Origin: Ignavibacteria bacterium RIFOXYB12_FULL_35_14
GTDB taxonomy: Bacteria > Bacteroidota > Ignavibacteria > Ignavibacteriales > Ignavibacteriaceae
NCBI GenBank assembly: GCA_001803045.1
Contig: MHAR01000023.1
Location: forward strand, 1 to 64,000
Direction: 5' to 3'
DNA length: 64,000 bases
Both the position numbers and the translations under genes were made by a program. A model generated the notes under the pieces. That model saw only the letters and a program-made list of their open reading frames with translations. It was not told the origin of the DNA and did not search any database. Position 1 is the stretch's first letter; each line of letters begins with the position of its first letter. Below are positions 54,908-62,896 of this stretch, piece by piece.

Positions 54908-56458
54908 ATGGCTGAAGTTAGACCAGACGAAATATCAGCAATATTAAGAAGACAATTAACAGGATTTGAAAGCGAAGCCGATATTTATGATGTCGGCACT
55001 GTTCTCCAAGTTGGTGACGGAATAGCAAGGATTTATGGACTTTCAAAAGTTATGGCAAGTGAACTTGTAGAATTTCCTAATGACGTCTTCGGAATGGTAT
55101 TGAATCTTGAAGAAGACAGCGTTGGCTGCGTTCTTTTTGGTGATTCATCCTTAGTTAAAGAAGGCGACGTAGTTAAAAGAACAAAGCGAGTTACTTCTTT
55201 ACCTGTTGGCGATGAAATGCTTGGTCGGGTGATAACTCCGCTTGGTGTTCCACTCGATGGCAAAGGTTCGATCAATACAAAAAAGTTTTTACCGATTGAA
55301 CGCAAAGCTCTTGGAGTAATTCAAAGGCAGCCCGTTAAAGAGCCAATCCAAACAGGAATTACTGCTGTTGATGCCATGATTCCCATTGGCCGGGGTCAAA
55401 GAGAACTTATTATCGGTGATCGTCAAACAGGAAAAACTGCTGTGGCCATAGATGCAATAATCAATCAAAAATATACTCATTCGCCGGAGGCAAAAAATTT
55501 AGGCATTAAGCCTGTTTATTGTGTGTATGTTGCAATAGGTCAAAAAAGTTCGACAGTCGCTCAAGTTGTTGCAAAGCTTGAAGAACATGGTGCAATGGAT
55601 TACACAACCGTTATTTCAGCATCAGCTTCCGAACCGGCACCATTACAATTTATAGCTCCTTATTCCGGTGCTACACTTGGCGAATATTTCAGAGATAATG
55701 GCAAACATGCATTGGTTATTTACGATGATTTATCAAAACAAGCTGCTTCTTACAGAGAGCTTTCACTACTATTAAGAAGACCACCAGGGCGTGAAGCATA
55801 TCCTGGCGATGTTTTTTATTTGCATTCACGATTACTTGAACGAGCATCTAAATTAAGCGAAGAGCTTGGCGGAGGAAGCCTGACAGCTTTACCAATCATT
55901 GAAACACAACAAGGTGACGTTTCCGCATACATCCCTACAAATGTAATTTCTATTACTGATGGTCAGATTTATCTTGAATCAAATTTGTTCAATGCCGGCG
56001 TGCGACCTGCAATTAACGTTGGAATTTCAGTATCAAGAGTTGGTGGAAATGCACAAATAAAAGCAATGAAAAAAGTTGCCGGATCTCTTAGAACAGATCT
56101 TGCTCAATATAGAGAGCTGGAAGCATTTGCTAAGTTTGGATCCGATCTGGATAAATCTACATTAAGAACGCTGGCTAAAGGTTCCAGACTTGTTGAATTA
56201 CTAAAGCAGGGTCAGTACGCACCTGTTAATATTGAAAGACAAGTTGTGAGCATTTATCTTGGTACAAACGGATATTTGGATAGCATAGCTGTTTCCGATG
56301 TTAAGAGATTTGAGAAAGAAGTATTGGAATATTTTGAAGTAAAACACATTGATATCTTTGAGACTATCAAAAAAGAAAAAGATCTAAGTTCTCAGACAAT
56401 TGATAAGATAAAGAAAGCTGCTGAGGAATTTCTGCCGGCATTTAAGAAAAACGTTTAG
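54908..56458 (+). CDS. atpA: ATP synthase F1 subunit alpha
   Basis: 516 residues. N-terminal beta-barrel, Walker [10 protein letters not shown] (about 170-178), [14 protein letters not shown], the arginine-finger region with [14 protein letters not shown], and a helical C-terminal domain. Non-catalytic nucleotide-binding subunit. The catalytic beta subunit gene (atpD) is not next to it. Confidence 0.96.
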   Translation: MAEVRPDEISAILRRQLTGFESEADIYDVGTVLQVGDGIARIYGLSKVMASELVEFPNDVFGMVLNLEEDSVGCVLFGDSSLVKEGDVVKRTKRVTSLPVGDEMLGRVITPLGVPLDGKGSINTKKFLPIERKALGVIQRQPVKEPIQTGITAVDAMIPIGRGQRELIIGDRQTGKTAVAIDAIINQKYTHSPEAKNLGIKPVYCVYVAIGQKSSTVAQVVAKLEEHGAMDYTTVISASASEPAPLQFIAPYSGATLGEYFRDNGKHALVIYDDLSKQAASYRELSLLLRRPPGREAYPGDVFYLHSRLLERASKLSEELGGGSLTALPIIETQQGDVSAYIPTNVISITDGQIYLESNLFNAGVRPAINVGISVSRVGGNAQIKAMKKVAGSLRTDLAQYRELEAFAKFGSDLDKSTLRTLAKGSRLVELLKQGQYAPVNIERQVVSIYLGTNGYLDSIAVSDVKRFEKEVLEYFEVKHIDIFETIKKEKDLSSQTIDKIKKAAEEFLPAFKKNV

Positions 56459-56472
56459 CAAAGACTTTTATA

Positions 56473-57348
56473 ATGGCAACACTTCGCGATATAAAGAGCA
56501 GAATTAAAGGTGTAAAAAGCACTCAGCAGATTACTAAAGCAATGAAGATGGTTGCGGCTGCAAAATTGCGCCGCGCTCAAGAAAATGTAGTTAATGCTCG
56601 TCCTTATGCTCGCAAAATTTGGCAATTGTTATCCCGTCTTGCAAATGAAAATGATCTTAATACAAATCCGTTTTTCGTTCAAAGAGAAGTCAAGAATGTG
56701 GCATACGTCATTGTAACGGCTGATAGAGGGCTGTGCGGCGCTTTTAATTCCAACATAATCAAAGAAGCTGTTAGAAATATTAATGAGGATTTAAATAATG
56801 ACTCGCTCAATGTTCATTTATTCTGCGTTGGGAAAAAAGGATTTGATTTCTTCTCTAAGAGAAATTTTAATCTCTATGGCAAGAACCTGGGATTGTTTTC
56901 TTCGCTAAAATATTCCGAAGCATTGGACATTTCTCAAAAAATCATTTCAGCATATTTAGACGGAACTTTTGACAAGGTAATAATCATTTATAATGAATTT
57001 AAATCTATCATTCAGCAGAAGATTGTTGTAGAACAGTTTTTACCTATCACTTTAATTACAGAACGTAGTGAAAAGAAAAATGAGCCCAATTATATTTATG
57101 AGCCGAATCAAAAATCCATATTCGATTACATGCTTCCAAAACATCTAAGAGCGCAAATTTGGCGAATTCTTTTAGAATCGAATGCATCTGAGCTTGGCGC
57201 GAGAATGACTGCAATGGATAATGCATCTACTAATGCTAAAGAATTGATTAGAACTTTACAGTTAAAGTATAATAAGGAAAGACAAGCTGCTATTACTAAA
57301 GAATTATTGGAAATTGTTGCCGGTGCTAATGCTCTGAAAGCTAGCTAA
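56473..57348 (+). CDS. atpG: ATP synthase F1 subunit gamma
   Basis: 291 residues; the central rotor shaft. N-terminal RIKGVKSTQQITKAMKMVAA and the C-terminal ARMTAMDNASTNAKEL signatures are both intact. The operon ends here without atpD and atpC; ffh follows 50 bases later. Confidence 0.95.
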   Translation: MATLRDIKSRIKGVKSTQQITKAMKMVAAAKLRRAQENVVNARPYARKIWQLLSRLANENDLNTNPFFVQREVKNVAYVIVTADRGLCGAFNSNIIKEAVRNINEDLNNDSLNVHLFCVGKKGFDFFSKRNFNLYGKNLGLFSSLKYSEALDISQKIISAYLDGTFDKVIIIYNEFKSIIQQKIVVEQFLPITLITERSEKKNEPNYIYEPNQKSIFDYMLPKHLRAQIWRILLESNASELGARMTAMDNASTNAKELIRTLQLKYNKERQAAITKELLEIVAGANALKAS

Positions 57349-57398
57349 CCATTCATAATTTAATCATAATCAACCTTATACAGAAATTAATTTAAATA

Positions 57399-58724
57399 AT
57401 GTTCGAAGATTTAGCTTTAAAATTAGAATCAGCCCTTAAAAAGGTGAGAGGTCAGGGAAAACTGACGGAGAATAATATCTCCGATACTCTTCGGGAGATT
57501 AGAAGAATTCTTCTTGATGCTGACGTTAACTTTAAAGTTGCGAAAGATTTTATTGAAGATGTAAAAACCAAAGCCTTAGGTAAAGAAGTTTTATCTTCAA
57601 TTACACCGGGGCAATTGATCACTAAAATTATTTATGATGAATTGGTTCATGTTCTCGGTGGTAATCAAAGTGAAATTAAAATAAATGGATCGGGAATAAC
57701 AACCATATTAATCTCGGGGCTTCAAGGATCGGGCAAAACGACATTTAGTGCAAAGCTTGCCAAGAAATTAAAAGATAATCAGCGCAGATCACTTTTGGTT
57801 GCTGCGGATATTCAACGCCCTGCTGCTGTTAAACAACTTCAAATGCTGGGAGAGCAAATAAATATTCCGGTATTTTCTTTGGAAGAAAAAGATGCTTTAA
57901 AAGTTGTAAAGAATTCTATCGAGCATGCAAATGAAAATAACTTTAATACTGTCATCATCGATACAGCCGGAAGGCTTCATGTCGATGAAGATATGATGGC
58001 TGAGATTGAGCACATTAAAAATTATGTATTGCCTACTGAAACTTTATTTGTTGTTGATGCTATGACAGGGCAGGATGCAGTAAATTCTGCAAGAATATTT
58101 AATGAGAGATTAAATTTTGATGGTATAGTTCTTACTAAACTTGATGGCGACGCAAGGGGCGGAGCAGCTCTTTCGATAAGATCAATTGTAGGGAAACCCA
58201 TTAAATTTATAAGTAATGGCGAAAAATTGAACCAGCTTGAAACTTTTTATCCTGAGCGTTTAGCATCACGAATATTGGGTAAAGGCGACGTAATTTCACT
58301 GGTAGAGAAGGTTCAGGAGAACTTTGAGGAAATTGAGGCGGATAGGCTTGAAGAGAAAATAAGAAAAAACGAATTTGATTTTGAGGATTTTCTTAAGCAA
58401 ATTAAAGCCATAAAGAAAATGGGTTCATTGTCATCGTTGGTTGGAATGCTTCCTGGCTTAGGTTCACAAGTAAAAAATATGAAAGTAGATGACAATGCTC
58501 TTGTTAAAACCGAGGCAATTATTAATTCGATGACATATCAAGAAAGAAAAAAACCGAAAATCTTGAATGGAAACCGGCGAATGAGAATTGCAAGAGGAAG
58601 TGGTACTTCTATTCAAGAGGTGAATAGATTATTAAAGCAATTTAGCGAAATGCAAAAAATGATGAGCCAGTTCAGTAAAAAAGGATTTGGCGGCCCAATG
58701 TTAAAAAATTATAAATTCAATTGA
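57399..58724 (+). CDS. ffh: Signal recognition particle protein Ffh
   Basis: 441 residues. N domain (1-90), G domain with GLQGSGKTT (about 107-115), VAADIQRPAA, DTAGRLHVD and TKLDGDARGGAAL, then the M domain (about 300-441) with the RNA-binding NRRMRIARGSGTS signature. The Met-rich tail MMSQFSKKGFG is moderately developed. It targets membrane and exported proteins with 4.5S RNA and FtsY. ffh-rpsP-rimM-trmD-rplS linkage is classical. Confidence 0.96.
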   Translation: MFEDLALKLESALKKVRGQGKLTENNISDTLREIRRILLDADVNFKVAKDFIEDVKTKALGKEVLSSITPGQLITKIIYDELVHVLGGNQSEIKINGSGITTILISGLQGSGKTTFSAKLAKKLKDNQRRSLLVAADIQRPAAVKQLQMLGEQINIPVFSLEEKDALKVVKNSIEHANENNFNTVIIDTAGRLHVDEDMMAEIEHIKNYVLPTETLFVVDAMTGQDAVNSARIFNERLNFDGIVLTKLDGDARGGAALSIRSIVGKPIKFISNGEKLNQLETFYPERLASRILGKGDVISLVEKVQENFEEIEADRLEEKIRKNEFDFEDFLKQIKAIKKMGSLSSLVGMLPGLGSQVKNMKVDDNALVKTEAIINSMTYQERKKPKILNGNRRMRIARGSGTSIQEVNRLLKQFSEMQKMMSQFSKKGFGGPMLKNYKFN

Positions 58725-58757
58725 TTAAAATGATTAACCAAACGGAGGTTATTTAAG

Positions 58758-59210
58758 TTGGCAGTTAAACTAAGATTAAGAAGAATGGGTAAAAAGAAAC
58801 AGCCGGTTTACAAACTTGTTGCGGCAGATTCTCGTTCGCCCAGAGACGGAAAATTCATTGAAGCTATCGGGCTTTATAACCCGTTAACTCATCCATCAAC
58901 ATTAGAAATAAATGATGATAGAGCGTTATACTGGTTAAATAACGGTGCTCAACCCACCGACACTGTAAAAAATTTGTTAAGCCAAAAGGGAATTCTTCTC
59001 GAAAAACATCTAAAGAGAAAAGATGCTTCTGAAGAAAAAATCAGAGAAGAGAAAGAGAATTTCCAAAAACTTCGCGAAGCAAAATCGAAAACAGTTAAAG
59101 CAAAGAAAAAACGTAAAGGCGATAAAGCTTCTGAAGAAAAGAAACAGGAAATAGTTTCTGAAGGTACAGCAGAAGTTAAGGGTGCTGCTTCTGAAGAAAA
59201 ACCTGCTTAA
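58758..59210 (+). CDS. rpsP: 30S ribosomal protein S16
   Basis: 150 residues; the conserved core (about 1-82: [35 protein letters not shown]) plus a Lys/Glu-rich low-complexity tail of about 65 residues that most S16 proteins lack or have shorter. The start must be the TTG at 58758: the conserved AVKLRLRR begins at codon 2 and GGAGG lies nine bases upstream, with no ATG nearby. Confidence 0.94.
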   Translation: MAVKLRLRRMGKKKQPVYKLVAADSRSPRDGKFIEAIGLYNPLTHPSTLEINDDRALYWLNNGAQPTDTVKNLLSQKGILLEKHLKRKDASEEKIREEKENFQKLREAKSKTVKAKKKRKGDKASEEKKQEIVSEGTAEVKGAASEEKPA

Positions 59211-59294
59211 AAAAACATATTAGAAATATTCGGCAGATTTTTTTCTGTACATTATTTCTTATGCGCCCATACTCTATTAAGGAGGCGTCTTCCT

Positions 59295-59528
59295 ATGAAA
59301 GAGTTCATTGAGTACATCGCAAAGCAGCTTGTTGATAATCCTGATAGTGTGGTGATTGATGAAAAAGTTGATGAAGACAAAAGGCTTTTACTTTCCCTTA
59401 GAGTCAGCCAAAGTGATATCGGGAAAGTTATTGGCAAGCAAGGCAGGACAGCCGCAGCAATGAGAGTATTACTCACGGCTGTTGCTGCTAAACACGGAAA
59501 AAGAGCCGTGCTGGAAATTTTAGATTAA
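59295..59528 (+). CDS. khpA: KH-domain RNA-binding protein KhpA
   Basis: 77 residues, a single KH domain with the GKVIGKQGRTAAAMR motif (42-56) for RNA contact. KhpA partners with KhpB/Jag in RNA regulation and cell elongation in other bacteria. It has a good GGAGG site before the ATG. Its place between rpsP and rimM is the usual one. Confidence 0.92.
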   Translation: MKEFIEYIAKQLVDNPDSVVIDEKVDEDKRLLLSLRVSQSDIGKVIGKQGRTAAAMRVLLTAVAAKHGKRAVLEILD

Positions 59529-59550
59529 GCTAAAACGAATTTGGTTTTTA

Positions 59551-60069
59551 GTGACTGAATATTTTCTTGTTGGCAAAATTGTTTCTGCTGAAGGCGATAA
59601 AGGTTTCCTAAAAATAGATTCTTTTTCGGAATCACTGGAAAGATATAGTAAACTAAAAAAAGTTTATCTTGATTTCTGGGGCGAGAAAAAAGTATTCTCG
59701 CTGCAATCTGTGAAGAAAAAAAAAGAAAATATTTTATTAAAGTTTGAAAATTTTAACGATAAAGAATCTGTTGGAGTGTTGATAGGTAAAGAAATATTTG
59801 TTGATGATAAAGATCTTCTCAAGCTGCCCAAGGAGCATTATTTTATTCATGATATAATTGGCAGTAAGGTTTATCGTAACAATGTTGAATATGGAGAAGT
59901 AACAGATGTTTACTCTATGCCGGGAAATGATATTTATGTAATAAGAAAAACAAGCGGTGAAGAAATTTTAATTCCTGCTGTTCACGAGTTCATTGAGAGT
60001 ATTGACACACTTACCAAAGTATTGATATTAAAATCAGGCGAAGGTATTTATGAAGATGATGAGGATTGA
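59551..60069 (+). CDS. rimM: Ribosome maturation factor RimM
   Basis: 172 residues, starting at GTG 59551. The N-terminal RimM barrel (about 1-85) and the C-terminal PRC-barrel (about 95-165: DIIGSKVY, GEVTDVYSMPGNDIYVI, ILIPAVHEFIESID) are complete. It helps 30S maturation with S19. It overlaps trmD by 20 bases. Confidence 0.92.
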   Translation: MTEYFLVGKIVSAEGDKGFLKIDSFSESLERYSKLKKVYLDFWGEKKVFSLQSVKKKKENILLKFENFNDKESVGVLIGKEIFVDDKDLLKLPKEHYFIHDIIGSKVYRNNVEYGEVTDVYSMPGNDIYVIRKTSGEEILIPAVHEFIESIDTLTKVLILKSGEGIYEDDED

Positions 60070-60733
60070 TATTTTAACTGCTGTGCCGGAAGTCTTAAAC
60101 GGTCCTCTGCAATCAAGCATTATTAAACGAGCGCAGGATAAAGGAAAAGTTGAAATCTTCATCCATAATGTTCGGGATTACGCTTACAATAAGCATAAAC
60201 AAATTGATGACAAACCGTTTGGCGGCGGGGCAGGAATGGTTTTAAAACCGGAGCCGTTCTTTGAATGCATTGAGAAGCTACAAAGTGAGAGAAAATACGA
60301 GCAAGTAATTTTCACCACACCGAAAGGAAAAATTTTTAATCAGCAAATTGCAAATAAGCTTTCGCTGCAAAATAATTTAATGTTCATTGCCGGACATTAC
60401 AAAGACATTGACGACAGAGTGAGAGAAAAATTCGCAACAGATGAAATTTCACTCGGCAACTTTGTTTTAACCGGCGGAGAACTTCCTTCGCTTGTCATTA
60501 TTGATGCAATTGTTCGTGTGATACCCGGAGTTCTTAATGACAGTGAATCGGCATTAAATGATTCATTTCAGGATGGAGAAAAGATAGAAGCACCTTCTTT
60601 TACACGTCCTGCTGAATATAAAGGAATGAAAGTACCGGAAGTTCTTTTATCAGGAAATGATAAACAAATTAAAGATTGGAAAGAAGAACAATCGAAGCTT
60701 TTAACAGAAAGATGGAAAAAATATAATAATTAA
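60050..60733 (+). CDS. trmD: tRNA (guanine-37-N1)-methyltransferase
   Basis: 227 residues, SPOUT trefoil-knot enzyme that prevents +1 frameshifting. [41 protein letters not shown] and the knot core [20 protein letters not shown] are all intact. The start may be 60050, 60056 or 60059 (three in-frame ATGs); homologues begin near MRIDILTA, favouring 60059. Confidence 0.95.
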   Translation: MKMMRIDILTAVPEVLNGPLQSSIIKRAQDKGKVEIFIHNVRDYAYNKHKQIDDKPFGGGAGMVLKPEPFFECIEKLQSERKYEQVIFTTPKGKIFNQQIANKLSLQNNLMFIAGHYKDIDDRVREKFATDEISLGNFVLTGGELPSLVIIDAIVRVIPGVLNDSESALNDSFQDGEKIEAPSFTRPAEYKGMKVPEVLLSGNDKQIKDWKEEQSKLLTERWKKYNN

Positions 60734-60744
60734 AGGATAGAAAA

Positions 60745-61089
60745 ATGATAGATGCAAGCAAAATATTACCCGAACAATTAAAAACCGATTACCCGAAATT
60801 TAATCCGGGTGACCGTATAAAAGTTCATGTAAAAGTTATTGAAGGTGATAAGGAAAGAATCCAGCCCTTCGAAGGTGATGTGATAAGTATTCGCGGAGCC
60901 GGGTTGAACAAAACTTTTACGGTTAGAAAACTTTCCAGTGGAGTTGGTGTTGAGAGAATATTCCCGTTCAATTCTCCCAAGATTGCCAAGATTGAAATTA
61001 TTCGTGAAGGTAATGTTAGAAGAGCGAAGCTTTATTACTTAAGAAATTTATCTGGTAAAGCTGCAAGAATTAAAGGCAAAACAACTTAA
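60745..61089 (+). CDS. rplS: 50S ribosomal protein L19
   Basis: 114 residues. [20 protein letters not shown] (22-41), then the loop with FEGDVI and a [19 protein letters not shown] tail are the L19 signatures. Shine-Dalgarno AAAGGA before the ATG. Last gene of the ffh-rplS cluster; a terminator follows. Confidence 0.96.
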   Translation: MIDASKILPEQLKTDYPKFNPGDRIKVHVKVIEGDKERIQPFEGDVISIRGAGLNKTFTVRKLSSGVGVERIFPFNSPKIAKIEIIREGNVRRAKLYYLRNLSGKAARIKGKTT

Positions 61090-61106
61090 TACGAAAATAT
61101 TTATGC

Positions 61107-61131
61107 AAGCCGCTACGCAAGCGGCTTTTTT
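61107..61131 (+). terminator. Intrinsic terminator of the ribosomal operon
   Basis: AAGCCGCT (61107-61114), loop ACGCA, AGCGGCTT (61120-61127), then a run of T to 61131. Strong and compact. The next gene starts eight bases later, so it needs its own promoter or read-through. Confidence 0.9.
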
Positions 61132-61139
61132 ATTGTGCA

Positions 61140-61898
61140 ATGGATATACTTTTACCAGATAATATTTTTGCGCGAATCCTGGCTTCAGTTTTTACTGATA
61201 AAGATATAGTTAAACTTCACTACTTCCCCTCTAGCCTGTTATCAAAAAAAATTAGTGAAACTAAAAATGCAATTGCACTTATTCCCACTTTAGATTTACT
61301 CAGCCACAAAGATTTTTTTATTTCAGGCCTACTAGGAATTTCTTTCGATGAACTAGTTAGCAATTCATATATCTATTTTAATCAGGAAGAGGAAAATCTA
61401 AAAGAAATTGTGCTGGCAGGAGATGTTTCGACGAACGAAGCAATTCTTACAAAAATCCTTTTTAGCGAAACTTATGGAATTGATGTTCAATTAAGTATTG
61501 AAAAACTAAATGGTGGATCGTCTAATAAGAATCGAATTCTTGTGGGCGATAGAAATTTTTCAGAGGGAAACATCAGTTCAACCATAGGCTTTACGGAGGA
61601 GATAATTGAATTGATTTCAGCTCCGTACATTAATTTTGTTTTTGCAAGCAAATCTGAAGAAGCATTAAAAAAATTTCAGTCGAAATATCACGGTATAATT
61701 TCTGTGCTTAATCCAACCGAAGTATTTGAAAATATGAATGAGAATTTCCTAATGGCATCTAAGGATTATCTGGCAGAGAATCTTCAGCATGTTGTGTTTA
61801 ATTTTGATGAGCAGGATTTGGAAGGCATTAAACGGCTTCTGGAATTACCGTATTACCACGGCATTATTAAGGATATGATTGATGTGAAGTTTGTGTGA
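61140..61898 (+). CDS. Divergent MqnA-like (periplasmic-binding-fold) protein
   Basis: 252 residues, no signal peptide. NAIALIPTLDLLSH (43-56), then VLAGDVSTNEAILTKILFSETYG and RILVGDRN resemble the 'ALIP', 'SSRTSVALLKILL' and 'GD-AL' elements of chorismate dehydratase MqnA. The SSRTS motif itself is replaced by DVSTN and the protein is shorter. A futalosine-pathway role is therefore doubtful; a PBP2-fold ligand-binding protein is the safer reading. Its last ~60 bases are repeated in diverged form at 62802-62864. Confidence 0.6.
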   Translation: MDILLPDNIFARILASVFTDKDIVKLHYFPSSLLSKKISETKNAIALIPTLDLLSHKDFFISGLLGISFDELVSNSYIYFNQEEENLKEIVLAGDVSTNEAILTKILFSETYGIDVQLSIEKLNGGSSNKNRILVGDRNFSEGNISSTIGFTEEIIELISAPYINFVFASKSEEALKKFQSKYHGIISVLNPTEVFENMNENFLMASKDYLAENLQHVVFNFDEQDLEGIKRLLELPYYHGIIKDMIDVKFV

Positions 61899-62068
61899 AA
61901 TTCTTAACTGCTATAACCTGAAAAGATATACCATATTTCGTAAAAGTAGAGAATTCCATAAATCTGGCATATCTAAATGCGTTCGAACTTAGTGATAGGA
62001 ATAACGGCCAATCACATATTAGTTTGTAGCTGCCTCATTATGAATGATATGGATTTTGTGAGAAGTCG

Positions 62069-62404
62069 TCAACTTTTACTAAGGATATTAGATATTTGAT
62101 TTTTTATTAATGGCAATTTATGTTTTATCACATCCCACAATATTTCATAATCAATTTTGAAATAATGATGGATCAGCTTATCTCTCATTCCAGCAATTTT
62201 CCTCCAATCAATTTCTGGATGTTTTTCTTTAAAATCTTTTGACAAGTTCTTTACAGCTTCACCAATAATTTCTATGCTTCTTGAAAATGCACGAGTATAA
62301 AGTTCGCTTTCAATAAAAGACTCGTAGCTGAGATTGTTGGATTTATTGATCATAAAATCTATCTCATCAAGTATGTGTTGAAGATATACTTTATCTTGCT
62401 TCAT
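62069..62404 (-). CDS. hepT: HepT-type HEPN toxin (DUF86)
   Basis: 111 residues, all-helical HEPN fold. The RNase motif R-x4-H-x-Y is intact as RDKLIHHY (Arg74, His79, Tyr81). In characterised HepT/MntA pairs the Tyr is AMPylated by MntA to silence the toxin. It follows mntA with a 14-base overlap on the same strand, the standard arrangement. Confidence 0.9.
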   Translation of the reverse strand: MKQDKVYLQHILDEIDFMINKSNNLSYESFIESELYTRAFSRSIEIIGEAVKNLSKDFKEKHPEIDWRKIAGMRDKLIHHYFKIDYEILWDVIKHKLPLIKNQISNILSKS

Positions 62405-62693
62405 ACCACTTTACTTCATTTCTGATATAGGGAAGAATGTATGGACTAATTCCTTCCTCAGTAAGTAGATCAACATTTCGTCCAAAAATTTTTTCAAGCT
62501 CAAATGCGAGTTCAATAAAATTATCGAATGTCTTTTCCTCAAAATCAACAAGCAGGTCTATATCACTGTTATTATTCGGTACATTTCTAGAATGAGAACC
62601 GAATAGTCCTATCCTGTTTACTTTATATTTGCGCAAAATAGCTTTATGATTTTTTAATGTTTCTAGTATTTCGGAAGCCGAATATTTTTTCAT
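62391..62693 (-). CDS. mntA: MntA-type minimal nucleotidyltransferase antitoxin
   Basis: 100 residues. The nucleotidyltransferase signature GS-x10-D-x-D is complete (Gly32-Ser33, Asp44, Asp46), with Asp75 in NVDLL as third metal ligand. It should adenylylate the partner HepT (type VII toxin-antitoxin, established for close families). A good AAAAGG site precedes the ATG. It is first in the two-gene operon. Confidence 0.9.
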   Translation of the reverse strand: MKKYSASEILETLKNHKAILRKYKVNRIGLFGSHSRNVPNNNSDIDLLVDFEEKTFDNFIELAFELEKIFGRNVDLLTEEGISPYILPYIRNEVKWYEAR

Positions 62694-62752
62694 AACCTTT
62701 TCTTTTATCTAATTAAAAATAACAAACTAAATGTTCATAATAAATAAGTAAG

Positions 62753-62864
62753 CTCAGGGCACTTTGTTTTGATAAGCATTATACTTGATAATATCAAACA
62801 GCTTTTGCAATTACCGTACTATCACGGCATTATAAAAGATATAATTGATGTGAAGTTTGTGTGA
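62753..62864 (+). pseudogene. Remnant of a second copy of the MqnA-like gene's 3' end
   Basis: 62802-62864 translates to a tail LLQLPYYHGIIKDIIDVKFV then TGA, against LLELPYYHGIIKDMIDVKFV in the gene ending at 61898. Most differences are synonymous. Weaker matching reaches back to about 62753 with a one-base shift (extra A near 62791). No start or upstream part exists. It lies just beyond the hepT-mntA pair. Confidence 0.8.
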
Positions 62865-62896
62865 GATTGTAATAAAATCTTAAATGGTCGGAACAA

